A stretch of DNA of 64,000 nucleotides from Acidobacteria bacterium UBA2999 (GTDB lineage Bacteria; Acidobacteriota; Vicinamibacteria; Vicinamibacterales; UBA2999). Both the position numbers and the translations under genes were made by a program. The stretch lies in assembly GCA_002346475.1 (NCBI GenBank), contig DDZV01000022.1:1-64000 (forward strand), written 5' to 3'. This document shows positions 36,256-45,334 of the stretch, piece after piece; position 1 is the first letter of the stretch; every line of letters begins with the position of its first letter. The notes below the pieces were generated by a model. It saw nothing but the letters and a program-made list of their open reading frames with translations, did not search any database and had not been told where the DNA came from.

Positions 36256-37569
36256 TCAATCGTAGTACTCACGCCCAAGATGTGTGATAAGTTCTTCGCC
36301 CTTAATAAACCGCAATGTATTTTTTAACTTCATAAGCTGAATAAATAGATCGTGTTCAGGATATATTTCGGGCGCATGCATTGGGCTCTTAAAATAAAAC
36401 GAAAGCCACTCTTGAATACCAGACATGCCTGCTCGCTTAGCAAGATCGAGAAACAGTACAGAATCGAGAACAATTGGAGCCGCTAAAATACTGTCTCGAC
36501 AGAGGAAATTGATCTTCAACTGCATCGGATAACCAAGCCATCCAACTAGATCAATATTATCCCAACCTTCTTTATTGTCTCCACGGGGTGGGTAATAGTT
36601 AATTCGGACAACGTGACAGAGTTCATCGTAAAGCTCAGGGTACAATTGTGGCTGAAGAATATAATCAAGTACTGATTTTTTGCTCTCCTCTTTAGTCTTA
36701 AAAGATTCTGGATCGTCAAGTACTTCGCCGTCCCGATTACCAAGAATGTTCGTTGAGTACCAACCCTCAACACCAAGCAGTCGCGCCTTCAGGCCAGGTG
36801 CAATAATGGTTTTGAGTAAGGTTTGACCCGTTTTAAGGTCCTTGCCAGCCACTGGTGTCTGAGTTTGGGCTGCCAGTTCCAACATTGCCGGGATATCTGC
36901 TGTGAGATTAGGCGCAGCATTAGCATATGGGATTCCTTCACGAAGTGCAGCGTAAGCATAGATCATGCTTGAAGGAATCATGTCGTCATTTCGCTCCAGC
37001 GATTCTTCAAATACTGCAAGATTTGCATGTGCTGCCGCTTCCTTAAGGTAGACCTCCGTGCTTCCACACCAAACCATTACTAACCGATCACAATTATGCG
37101 TACTTTTAAATTCTCGGATGTCCGCAATTACCTGTTCGGCCAAATCTCGCTTTGTCTTACCTTTTTTAACATTTGGACCGTCGAGACGCTTAACGTAACG
37201 TTGATCAAAAACAGCAGGCATCGGACGAATAGATTCCAATTCCGTACGCACGCTCTCGATTAAATTTGGCTCAAGCACGCCTGCTGTACAGGCAGCCGCA
37301 TAACAATCTTCAGAAAAAATATCCCATCCGCCAAATACTAGATCGTCTAATTCCGCAAGAGGTACAACTTCTTTAATTTTTGGAGATCGACCCTCAGAAC
37401 GTTTGCCTAGTCGGATAGTTCCCATCTGTGTTAGAGAACCAATAGGCTTGGCTTCGCCTTTCCTAATAGCCAGAATACCAGCAATCGTGGTAGTGCTGAC
37501 TGCACCAAGCCCGACAAGAAGTACACCGAGGCGCCCACGTGCTGGAGCGATGGTAAGTGGTGTGGTCAC
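36256..37569 (-). CDS. ino1: myo-Inositol-1-phosphate synthase
   Basis: NAD-dependent cyclisation of glucose 6-phosphate to inositol phosphate (437 aa). The N-terminal Rossmann loop is GVLLVGLGAVSTTTIAG. Conserved catalytic regions include LLGVEGWYSTNILGNRDG and LVGWLGYPMQLKINFLCRDSILAAPIVLD. It uses a GTG start (MTTPLTIAPARG). The product feeds phosphatidylinositol, inositol-containing glycans or compatible solutes, a trait found in only some bacterial lineages. Divergent from the methyltransferase gene, with only 31 nt between starts. Confidence 0.95.
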   Translation of the reverse strand: MTTPLTIAPARGRLGVLLVGLGAVSTTTIAGILAIRKGEAKPIGSLTQMGTIRLGKRSEGRSPKIKEVVPLAELDDLVFGGWDIFSEDCYAAACTAGVLEPNLIESVRTELESIRPMPAVFDQRYVKRLDGPNVKKGKTKRDLAEQVIADIREFKSTHNCDRLVMVWCGSTEVYLKEAAAHANLAVFEESLERNDDMIPSSMIYAYAALREGIPYANAAPNLTADIPAMLELAAQTQTPVAGKDLKTGQTLLKTIIAPGLKARLLGVEGWYSTNILGNRDGEVLDDPESFKTKEESKKSVLDYILQPQLYPELYDELCHVVRINYYPPRGDNKEGWDNIDLVGWLGYPMQLKINFLCRDSILAAPIVLDSVLFLDLAKRAGMSGIQEWLSFYFKSPMHAPEIYPEHDLFIQLMKLKNTLRFIKGEELITHLGREYYD

Positions 37570-37600
37570 AATCGAAAGAATATATCATGGTAGAAATTCA

Positions 37601-38215
37601 ATGTTTCTCCCGTTTCTACGAAAATCAAAAACTGAGCCACTGGCGCTAACAATGGCAGCGGTTCGCATGGGTGAGCGTTTGCTCCAAATTGGCCTTGATG
37701 ACCCAGGGTTGACGGGCACGCTAGCCTTAAAAGTAGGCCTAAGTGGCAGTGCCACCCTCGTGGTTACTAGCGAACAAGAAGCAACCCGAGGTCGCTCTGC
37801 TGCTGCAAAAGCTGGTGCTCTCCTGGATGTACAAGTCGTGACACCACTTCGTAATCTGCCATTCGAAGATGAGTCCTTTGACTTAATTATTATTCATTCA
37901 ATGAAAGGGTTGGTTGCAATGATGGCACCTTATACGCGCGTACGGTGCCTAGAGGAGTCCCTAAGAATCCTGCGGATCGGTGGCCGAGTTCTCATAATTG
38001 AGCCAGAACCTCGGGGTGGGCTAGGTGCTTTAATTCGTTCACATCCGGTCGATTCCTACTACACCTCTGGTGGCGGCGCCATGGGTGCATTAAAAATGGA
38101 AGGCTTCAAGCCTGTACGAATCCTTGCCGACCGTGAAGGTTATCGTTTCACAGAGGGGCTAAAAACTACACCTCCTGCTGAAAATAGTGAGCACGAAGAT
38201 ATTAAAAAAACATAG
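37601..38215 (+). CDS. Class I SAM-dependent methyltransferase
   Basis: 204 residues when started at ATG 37601. The open frame extends upstream to 37403, but that part is antisense to the inositol-phosphate synthase gene and is not family-like. Motif I is weak (LLQIGLDDPGLTGTLALKVG). The post-I and motif III regions are clear: NLPFEDESFDLIIIHS and LRILRIGGRVLIIEPEPRGG. It resembles UbiE/MenG-type or methyltransferase_11 proteins. The substrate is unknown. Followed by polA after 11 nt. Confidence 0.8.
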   Translation: MFLPFLRKSKTEPLALTMAAVRMGERLLQIGLDDPGLTGTLALKVGLSGSATLVVTSEQEATRGRSAAAKAGALLDVQVVTPLRNLPFEDESFDLIIIHSMKGLVAMMAPYTRVRCLEESLRILRIGGRVLIIEPEPRGGLGALIRSHPVDSYYTSGGGAMGALKMEGFKPVRILADREGYRFTEGLKTTPPAENSEHEDIKKT

Positions 38216-38226
38216 CATCTGGGTTT

Positions 38227-40935
38227 ATGTCAAAGCCTTTACTATTTCTCATTGACGGCACATACCAAATCTACCGTGCCTATCACGCATTTCGTGGGCG
38301 AGGCCTGTCAAACCAAGAAGGACAAGCCACCCACGCTGTCTACGGATTTGTCACTATGCTTCGAAAGCTGGTGCGTGACCAAAGACCTACTCATATCGCT
38401 GCTTCATTTGATCTTGAAGGTCCAACATTTAGAGATGAAATTGTCGATGATTACAAAGCTAACCGAGAAGACATGCCTGACGATTTGGTAGAGCAAATTG
38501 AGTGGGTATATGAAGCGTGTGAAGCAATGGGCGTCCCGATCGTAACTGCAGAAGGTTACGAAGCCGACGATGTCATTGGAACTTTAGCAATGCAAGCAAC
38601 AGAATCTGGATTCGATGTAGCAATTGTTTCCGTAGACAAAGATTTTTTTCAGCTCGTACGGAAAGGAGTGCGCCTCTATGACCCTCGGGATAGTGGAACT
38701 TGGTTCGACGAAGCTGGAGTTACTAAAAAATTTGGTGTACCCCCGGCGAAAGTCATAGATGTGTTAGCTCTTGTAGGAGATACAAGTGACAACGTAGCAG
38801 GCGTTCCTGGCATTGGGAAGAAGGGGGCTGTTCAATTGATGTCTAAGTACGGCAGTCTTGATGCGCTCCTCGAAAAAGCCGAGACCATCCCTCAGAAAAG
38901 ATATCGCGAGTCCTTGTTAGCCAGTAAAGATCTAGCTTTGCAAAGTCGAGACCTCGTTACGATCCGTACAGATGTTCCAATTACACCCACATTAGAATCA
39001 TTTTTACACCAAGGCCCCGCGCGTGAACGTTGCTACGACTTGTTTTCCCGTCTAGGTTTTCGGACAATGGTTAATGATTACGCACCAACCGAAGACCCTG
39101 TCCAGACCGATTACGCACTCGTACAAAATATCAAAGAGCTTGACCAGTTAATTGATCAACTTCGTGCAGCTGGTAAGTTTGCCTTACGTATTGTCACAGA
39201 TGGACCTTCGGCTATGCGTGCACAGCTTATTGGAGTTGCATGCTCGACATCTCACCGCCAGGCCCGTTACATACCACTAACCCCTGAGATAAAGCCCGGA
39301 TCTGAAGACTTGCTTACCCAGCAACCTAACAAAATTGACCAAGAACTCGTACTTGCACGTTTTAAGCCGTTGCTTGAAAACAAAGCTGTTCAAAAGGTTG
39401 GACACGATTTGAAGTTCGACACAGTTGTATTAGAGCGACATGGTATCCATCTGGCAGGAATATCGTTTGATTCTATGCTCGCAAGTTATCTGCTCGACGC
39501 TCGTGGCAAACATTCACTTGAAAACATTTCGTTGGAATACTTAGCCTGCAAGGCCTTAACCGAAGAAGATGTCCGAGGTAGCGGTGCCCGGGCAATCCCT
39601 TTCAATCAATTAACCCCAGATGCTGTCCTACGTTTTGTGAGCGAGCGCGCGGACTTAGCCTTGCAATTAGCAGACCATCTAGCACCACGTCTCGTAACGG
39701 AAGGGCTCGACTCGTTATATCGAGAAATGGAACTGCCACTGATACCAGTACTGGCTGCTATCGAGTGTGCTGGTGTTCCTCTTAATAGCCAAGCCTTGAT
39801 GACCCAGTCAAAGCATCTTAATAAAAAATTAGAAAAACACACTGGGCGCATCTATGAGTTGGCAGGGTGTGAATTTAACGTCAACTCGCCCAAACAGCTT
39901 GCTGACATTCTCTTTAATCGACTTAAATTGCCCTCCTTAAAAAAGACAGGGAAGACTCGTTCGGCATCAACGTCTGTCGAAGTGCTTGAGGAGCTGGCGC
40001 TTTCTCACGAACTCCCTCGGTTGATTCTCGAATGGCGGGGGTTACATAAACTAAAGAGCACTTACGTCGATGCTCTGCCACTCCTTGTTCATCCAGACAC
40101 ACACCGCATCCACACTTGCTTTAATCAGGCGGTGGCAACTACCGGACGATTAAGTAGCTCTGAACCAAACTTACAAAATATTCCAATTCGAACTGAACTT
40201 GGCCGACAAATTAGACGTGCTTTCGTTGCAGATTCTAAAAAAGTTTTAATCTCGGCTGATTATTCACAGATCGAATTGCGTGTACTTGCACATTTATCCA
40301 ATGATGAGACCTTAATAGAAGCTTTTCGATCAGGGGAAGATATTCACAACCGTACTGCTATGCAAATTTTTGGACCTGACAGTGAACTTGAAGCACACGA
40401 ATTACGCCGAAGAGCCAAGATTGTTAACTATGCTTTGTTGTACGGGAAAACAGCGTTCACATTGGCTAAAGACATCAATGTAAGCACCCAAACTGCGCAG
40501 GCTTTTATCGAAGCTTATTTTTCTGGTTTTCCACGCGTGCGAACTTATATTAATGCGACGCTTGAAGAGGCACGCCAGACTGGAATAGTTCAAACGATGT
40601 TCGGTCGCCGACGTTTAGTGCCCGATCTCAACAGTCATAATGGACAGATCCGCGCGGCTGCTGAAAGAGTAACGGTGAACATGCCAATTCAGGGAACTGC
40701 CGCAGACATTCTAAAACGCGCCATGATAGACCTGTCAGTTGCTCTACCTGCCAAGGGACTACATGGGAGAATGATCTTAACAGTTCACGATGAATTGCTT
40801 CTTGAGTGCACCGCTAAGGAAGCAGAAGCAACAAAAGAAATCGTACGGGAAAAGATGGAAACCGCAGCTGAATTAGCTGTGCCTCTGACTGTTGATGTAG
40901 GTATGTCCAAGAACTGGTGTGATGCTAAACCGTAA
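38227..40935 (+). CDS. polA: DNA polymerase I
   Basis: 902 residues: 5' nuclease domain (~1-290; GYEADDVIGTLA, GDTSDNVAGVPGIGKKGA), a 3'-5' exonuclease-fold domain (~310-500) and a family A polymerase domain (~510-902; motif A DYSQIELRVLAH, motif B RRAKIVNYALLYG, motif C VHDELLLE). Roles are Okazaki-fragment maturation and gap filling. Two notable points. The exonuclease motif I acidic residues (E. coli D355/E357) are R321/V323, so proofreading is probably lost. Motif B has Y735 where E. coli has F762. Confidence 0.97.
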   Translation: MSKPLLFLIDGTYQIYRAYHAFRGRGLSNQEGQATHAVYGFVTMLRKLVRDQRPTHIAASFDLEGPTFRDEIVDDYKANREDMPDDLVEQIEWVYEACEAMGVPIVTAEGYEADDVIGTLAMQATESGFDVAIVSVDKDFFQLVRKGVRLYDPRDSGTWFDEAGVTKKFGVPPAKVIDVLALVGDTSDNVAGVPGIGKKGAVQLMSKYGSLDALLEKAETIPQKRYRESLLASKDLALQSRDLVTIRTDVPITPTLESFLHQGPARERCYDLFSRLGFRTMVNDYAPTEDPVQTDYALVQNIKELDQLIDQLRAAGKFALRIVTDGPSAMRAQLIGVACSTSHRQARYIPLTPEIKPGSEDLLTQQPNKIDQELVLARFKPLLENKAVQKVGHDLKFDTVVLERHGIHLAGISFDSMLASYLLDARGKHSLENISLEYLACKALTEEDVRGSGARAIPFNQLTPDAVLRFVSERADLALQLADHLAPRLVTEGLDSLYREMELPLIPVLAAIECAGVPLNSQALMTQSKHLNKKLEKHTGRIYELAGCEFNVNSPKQLADILFNRLKLPSLKKTGKTRSASTSVEVLEELALSHELPRLILEWRGLHKLKSTYVDALPLLVHPDTHRIHTCFNQAVATTGRLSSSEPNLQNIPIRTELGRQIRRAFVADSKKVLISADYSQIELRVLAHLSNDETLIEAFRSGEDIHNRTAMQIFGPDSELEAHELRRRAKIVNYALLYGKTAFTLAKDINVSTQTAQAFIEAYFSGFPRVRTYINATLEEARQTGIVQTMFGRRRLVPDLNSHNGQIRAAAERVTVNMPIQGTAADILKRAMIDLSVALPAKGLHGRMILTVHDELLLECTAKEAEATKEIVREKMETAAELAVPLTVDVGMSKNWCDAKP

Positions 40936-41062
40936 GTTGTAGATGTTTAACCCTAGCATTTTTACAATTAACAAACTTTAATATCATTCTTTCAGTCTAA
41001 ACCTTTTATTCAGTGAGCATTCCTCAATTGCCCTCCTTTGTCCTTTGCTACAATTCTCTGTG

Positions 41063-42334
41063 ATGGGTTCACCCGTCATTCTCCCACGCGAAGCACATGC
41101 CATCTCGCAACAGGAAATTGACTCCGATGCGTTAAAGGTTCTTTATCGTCTTCAAAAGTTCAATTATCTTGCTTATCTTGTTGGTGGCAGTGTTCGCGAT
41201 CTACTTCTTGGTAGACGTCCTAAAGACTTTGACATTGGAACTTCTGCACACCCGTATCAGATTAAGAAACTGTTTCGGAACTGCTGGATTATTGGGCGAC
41301 GCTTTCGTTTAGCACATGTGCGTTTTGGTACAAAAACAATTGAGGTTGCAACTTTCCGTCGCCAGATTAAAACAGAGGTGTCCAAACAAGTAGGAGAAAG
41401 TACAGCCAACACAAAGATTGCCCCTCTGGGTGATCCTCTAATACGACGTGATAATACGTTCGGTAACCCAAAAGAAGATGCTTTCCGTCGTGATTTTACA
41501 ATTAACGCCCTCTTCTATAACGTTGCTGATCGATCAGTCATTGACTACACCAATGGTCTCAATGATCTTGAGGCCAGAATAATTCGAAGCATTGGTGACC
41601 CTAACGAGCGTTTTCAAGAAGATCCCGTTCGTATGACACGTGCAGTCGCAATGGCTGCTAGGCTCGGCTTTACAATTGACCTTCCAATAGAACGTGCCAT
41701 CTCTAAGCATCGATCTGAAATTGCAAGAAGTGCTCCACCGCGTTTGCTTGAAGAACTGTATAAAATTTTGCGAACTGGGTACTCTGAAAAAACTTTCAAA
41801 ATGTTAGCAGAGCGACGCCTGTTGGAACCAATAGCGCCTACGCTTCAGCGAGCAACTAATTCAAATCTCTGGCAATCCCTTAAACTCCTGGATACTTATC
41901 GTAAGCGATTCGTTGACACTCCGGAGACTCTAACAAACGCCTTGCTACTAGCTTCGCTGTTGCTGCCACTTGGTCACACTATAAAAACACTCACCAGCAT
42001 GACCTCGCTAGGAAAAGTGCCGTCGCCTAAACAGCCATTGTCTTTAGGAATATTACCGATCGCCAGACGCGATGTTGAACGCCTTAGACAGATCTTAATA
42101 ATGCAACACAAACTTATTGATACGAATATTTCGACTCGTGCAAGTCAGGCACTGATTCATAAAAAACAATTTCGTGAAGCAGTAACTTGGCTAGAAATTT
42201 CTGGTGAACATCCAGAACTTGTGGAACGCTGGAGAAAGCTTCTCAAAAAACCCGGTAGCGGCAAAAAAAAGTACTTCAGAAAAAATCGGAAACGACGCCA
42301 GCAAAGCACAGCGACCCTTAGGAGAAAACGTTAA
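41063..42334 (+). CDS. pcnB: Poly(A) polymerase-type nucleotidyltransferase
   Basis: Class II nucleotidyltransferase, 423 residues from ATG 41063 (the frame is open from a TTG at 41045). The active site is LVGGSVRDLLLGRRPKDFDIGT, with the two metal-binding Asp in DFD. The segment IIGRRFRLAHV matches the motif that separates bacterial poly(A) polymerases from CCA-adding enzymes. The strongly basic C-terminal tail (GSGKKKYFRKNRKRRQQ) is also PcnB-like. Likely role: RNA 3' polyadenylation that promotes decay. A CCA function cannot be fully excluded. Convergent with serC, 6 nt apart. Confidence 0.88.
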   Translation: MGSPVILPREAHAISQQEIDSDALKVLYRLQKFNYLAYLVGGSVRDLLLGRRPKDFDIGTSAHPYQIKKLFRNCWIIGRRFRLAHVRFGTKTIEVATFRRQIKTEVSKQVGESTANTKIAPLGDPLIRRDNTFGNPKEDAFRRDFTINALFYNVADRSVIDYTNGLNDLEARIIRSIGDPNERFQEDPVRMTRAVAMAARLGFTIDLPIERAISKHRSEIARSAPPRLLEELYKILRTGYSEKTFKMLAERRLLEPIAPTLQRATNSNLWQSLKLLDTYRKRFVDTPETLTNALLLASLLLPLGHTIKTLTSMTSLGKVPSPKQPLSLGILPIARRDVERLRQILIMQHKLIDTNISTRASQALIHKKQFREAVTWLEISGEHPELVERWRKLLKKPGSGKKKYFRKNRKRRQQSTATLRRKR

Positions 42335-42340
42335 TCCCGA

Positions 42341-43429
42341 CTATCCATTTTTTCGTTCGAATTCCTGCATAAAATCCACAAGTGCATCGATGCCTGCTTC
42401 GGGAAAGGCATTGTAAATAGACGCACGGAGACCCCCAAGCGATCTATGTCCTTTAAGACCGTGCAGACCGATAGCTGTCGCCTCTTTATCAAATTGCTGC
42501 TCAAGATCCTTGCTCGGTAATCGAAAAGTGATGTTCATTAAAGAGCGATCGGGCTTTGCCGCTAATCCGTGATAGAAATCGGTCCGATCAATTTCAGCAT
42601 AGAGTTTCTCTGCTTTACGTTTGTTAATGCTGGCAACACTTTTCAAGCCTCCAAGCGACTGTAACCACTTCATTGTTAACCCAATCACATAGATGCCGAA
42701 TGTTGGAGGTGTGTTGTATAGAGACTGACTGGATGCATGTACCTTGTAATTAAGCATGCTCGGAACTGAATCAGGAGATCGCGCAAGCAGGTCTTCACGG
42801 ATAATTACAACTGTGACACCGGCTGGCCCGAGGTTTTTTTGAGCACCTGCATAAATCAACCCATGTCGTGTCACATCCATCGAACGACTAAATATGTCTG
42901 AAGAAGCGTCGCTTATTAGAGGCACGTCACCAATTTGCGGCAACGATTTCCACTGAGTACCCTCAATGGTGTTATTGCTAGTGATATGAACATAAGCAGC
43001 TTCTGGTGTCAGCATCAGTTCTGACATATCTGGAATTCTAGAAAAATTGTCAGCCACTGTCGTGGCAGCGATATGAACTTTACCAACCCTCTTTGCTTCT
43101 TTGATGGCTTTCTGTGCCCAAGCTCCCGTATGAATATAATCAGCCGTTTTATTAACCAGAAGCAGATTCATTGGTACCATCAAGAATTGCAGGCTCGCTC
43201 CACCTTGAAGAAATAGAATCTTATAGTTCTCTGGAATACCCGCCAACGCACGCATGTTGTCTATAGCGTGATACAGAATCTCTTCAAAAACTTTTGAACG
43301 ATGGCTAACTTCTAAGATCGACATCCCGATCTCAGGAAGCGAAACAAGATCGCGCTGCACCTCCTCAAGCACAGGGAGTGGTAACACAGCAGGCCCAGCG
43401 GAAAAATTGTACGTGCGCGTCGTGTGCAT
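42341..43429 (-). CDS. serC: Phosphoserine aminotransferase
   Basis: PLP enzyme (362 aa) converting 3-phosphohydroxypyruvate and glutamate to phosphoserine, the second step of serine synthesis; it also serves pyridoxal synthesis. The PLP lysine is K198 in YAGAQKNLGPAG. The N-terminus TYNFSAGPAVLPLPVLE and the end region GLKGHRSLGGLRASIYNAF are diagnostic for SerC. It is the last gene of a run aminotransferase-AI-2E-ccdA-serC on the minus strand (50-nt gap from ccdA). Confidence 0.97.
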   Translation of the reverse strand: MHTTRTYNFSAGPAVLPLPVLEEVQRDLVSLPEIGMSILEVSHRSKVFEEILYHAIDNMRALAGIPENYKILFLQGGASLQFLMVPMNLLLVNKTADYIHTGAWAQKAIKEAKRVGKVHIAATTVADNFSRIPDMSELMLTPEAAYVHITSNNTIEGTQWKSLPQIGDVPLISDASSDIFSRSMDVTRHGLIYAGAQKNLGPAGVTVVIIREDLLARSPDSVPSMLNYKVHASSQSLYNTPPTFGIYVIGLTMKWLQSLGGLKSVASINKRKAEKLYAEIDRTDFYHGLAAKPDRSLMNITFRLPSKDLEQQFDKEATAIGLHGLKGHRSLGGLRASIYNAFPEAGIDALVDFMQEFERKNG

Positions 43430-43478
43430 TATTGCTCCGGCATATCACCTTGATACGCTGGAGCGTTCTCCTGTTTAA

Positions 43479-44207
43479 TCAAAGCACGGGTAAGTACGGG
43501 GTTAACCATCGTGCAATTAGCGTAAACTGACCTGTAAAGATCAAGACTCCGATGACAATAAGGAGCAGACCTGAAGCTATTTCTATCTTGTGATAATGCT
43601 GTCGAATACGCTCAAAAGCAGCAAAAAATCTATCAACGGCTAGAGATGTAGCAATAAACGGCACAGCTAAACCCGCAGAATAAACAGCCAGCAACTGAAC
43701 ACCTTCACCAACGGTGTCTTGTGCACCAGCAACAGCAAGAATACCGGATAAAATGGGACCGATGCATGGGGTCCAGCCAAATGCAAATGCAACACCTACA
43801 AGCACGGCACCAAGAAGCCCTACAGGTTTACCCTTGGTCTGAATACGTTTTTCTGAATAGAGCCAGCCTATACGAAAAACTCCCATCGTATGTAGCCCGA
43901 AGATAATAATGATCACACCAGCAACTTGACTGAGGATCGTTAAGCGGTCCATTAAAAATTGTCCGAGAGCGCTAGCAGACGCACCTAATGCAACAAATAC
44001 GAGTGAAAATCCAATCACAAAAGCAATCGTCGCTAGCAGTACCTGGCGTCGAGCCGTCGGGGAGGCTGTACTGCTTCCTTGCATTTCGTCCATTGAGATG
44101 CCAGAGATGTAAGAAAGGTATCCAGGAATCAACGGGAGCACGCACGGAGAGATAAATGAGAGTAACCCGGCAGCAAATGCTGCAATCAGAGTAACGTTAC
44201 TTTCCAT
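43479..44207 (-). CDS. ccdA: CcdA-like cytochrome c biogenesis / thiol-disulfide transmembrane protein
   Basis: 242 residues with six predicted membrane segments. The two conserved redox cysteines of the CcdA/DsbD-beta family are C22 (SFISPCVLPLIPGYLSY) and C148 (FGWTPCIGPIL). The family passes reducing equivalents from cytoplasmic thioredoxin across the inner membrane, for cytochrome c haem attachment or for reduction of periplasmic proteins. No thioredoxin-like partner is adjacent. It lies 38 nt after the AI-2E gene. Confidence 0.92.
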   Translation of the reverse strand: MESNVTLIAAFAAGLLSFISPCVLPLIPGYLSYISGISMDEMQGSSTASPTARRQVLLATIAFVIGFSLVFVALGASASALGQFLMDRLTILSQVAGVIIIIFGLHTMGVFRIGWLYSEKRIQTKGKPVGLLGAVLVGVAFAFGWTPCIGPILSGILAVAGAQDTVGEGVQLLAVYSAGLAVPFIATSLAVDRFFAAFERIRQHYHKIEIASGLLLIVIGVLIFTGQFTLIARWLTPYLPVL

Positions 44208-44245
44208 AGAACTATCCTACTGTTCTCAAAACAATTACAGAAATA

Positions 44246-45334
44246 TTATTCATTATCACCAAGTGGTGTAAATTCCTGAAATATCACTTGTAGAACTGCT
44301 GCGGTAGGGACGGCCAAAAGAGCACCAACGATCCCAAGCACTGAAAGACCTATGACAAGAGCTAGGACAACCACAACGGCACTGATGCCAACTTGTCTCT
44401 CCATAATCCTTGGCACGAGTACGTGACTTTCAAACTGCTGCTGAATAACAAAAAAAACCGTTGCGCCAATGGCAACTGCGGGTGAGATTGTTAAGCCCAC
44501 AAGGATAGCCGGCACGGCTGCGAGTATCGGACCTACGAGTGGAATCATTTCACCGATGGCTGCGATAAGTGCCAGCACAAAAAAATACGGCACGCCTATG
44601 AGCCAAAGCGCAAGGGCTGCCGTTGTTCCAATAATGCCGGCTAATAATAATTGGCCACCGAGCCACGCGCTAACTTTGACTGACACTCGTCGACACGCTT
44701 CAGCGACTCGGTCGCGTTTATTGTTTGGAAATAAGCGCACAAAAGTCGCTACGAGGTTGTCAGCATCAAGTAATAGATAAAAGGTCAGAATGAGAATGGT
44801 AATAATGCCAAAAACGCCGCCTACTACACTCCATACTGCTGTGAACACTGTTCCAATTGCGTCGGGAGGGATTGTTGGAGCTTGTTCAACAGCCTGACGA
44901 AAGGTTAACTCCTGATCGAGAAGGCCAATCTCGACAAAAAATTGTTGGGCATGATTGACAAGAGACGGTAAACGAACCCAAAGTTCTTGGGCTTGAGACA
45001 TAAGCGGGGGAAGGACAGCCACGCTAATCCCAACCATAATGCTAAGTAAAACTAAATAGATGCTTAATATTGCACCCCATCGTGGCAATCGGTACCATCG
45101 AGTAAGCTTCCACCGACGTTGGAAGGTTTCTTTCTCGCCGTCTTTGGACACAACATCCGCTTTCTCAACAGCATTAACAAGCGGGCCCAGTCCAATTGAT
45201 ATCAGTGCACTGATATAGATTAAGAGCACTGCATCGCGTGAGAGGTACAAAATCCAAAAAACAATACCTGTTAACGTAGCACTCGCCAGTGCATATCGAA
45301 TCAAAGCCCTTGGATTCTCTTGTAATGGGATCAT
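44246..45334 (-). CDS. AI-2E family transporter
   Basis: 362-residue polytopic membrane protein of the AI-2E (UPF0118) family. N-terminal TM pairs (ALASATLTGIVFWILYLSRDAVLLIYISALIS), a central soluble region with an amphipathic helix (~110-160), and C-terminal TM segments with the family motifs PYFFVLALIAAIGEMIPLVGP and QQFESHVLVPRIM. Members export autoinducer-2 or act as sodium/proton antiporters. Substrate is not predictable. Its start overlaps the aminotransferase stop by 4 nt, so the two are coupled. Confidence 0.92.
   Translation of the reverse strand: MIPLQENPRALIRYALASATLTGIVFWILYLSRDAVLLIYISALISIGLGPLVNAVEKADVVSKDGEKETFQRRWKLTRWYRLPRWGAILSIYLVLLSIMVGISVAVLPPLMSQAQELWVRLPSLVNHAQQFFVEIGLLDQELTFRQAVEQAPTIPPDAIGTVFTAVWSVVGGVFGIITILILTFYLLLDADNLVATFVRLFPNNKRDRVAEACRRVSVKVSAWLGGQLLLAGIIGTTAALALWLIGVPYFFVLALIAAIGEMIPLVGPILAAVPAILVGLTISPAVAIGATVFFVIQQQFESHVLVPRIMERQVGISAVVVVLALVIGLSVLGIVGALLAVPTAAVLQVIFQEFTPLGDNE

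Noticed and set aside
37403..37600. N-terminal extension of the methyltransferase ORF
   Set aside because: It lies antisense to the inositol-phosphate synthase gene and lacks family similarity; ATG 37601 fits better.
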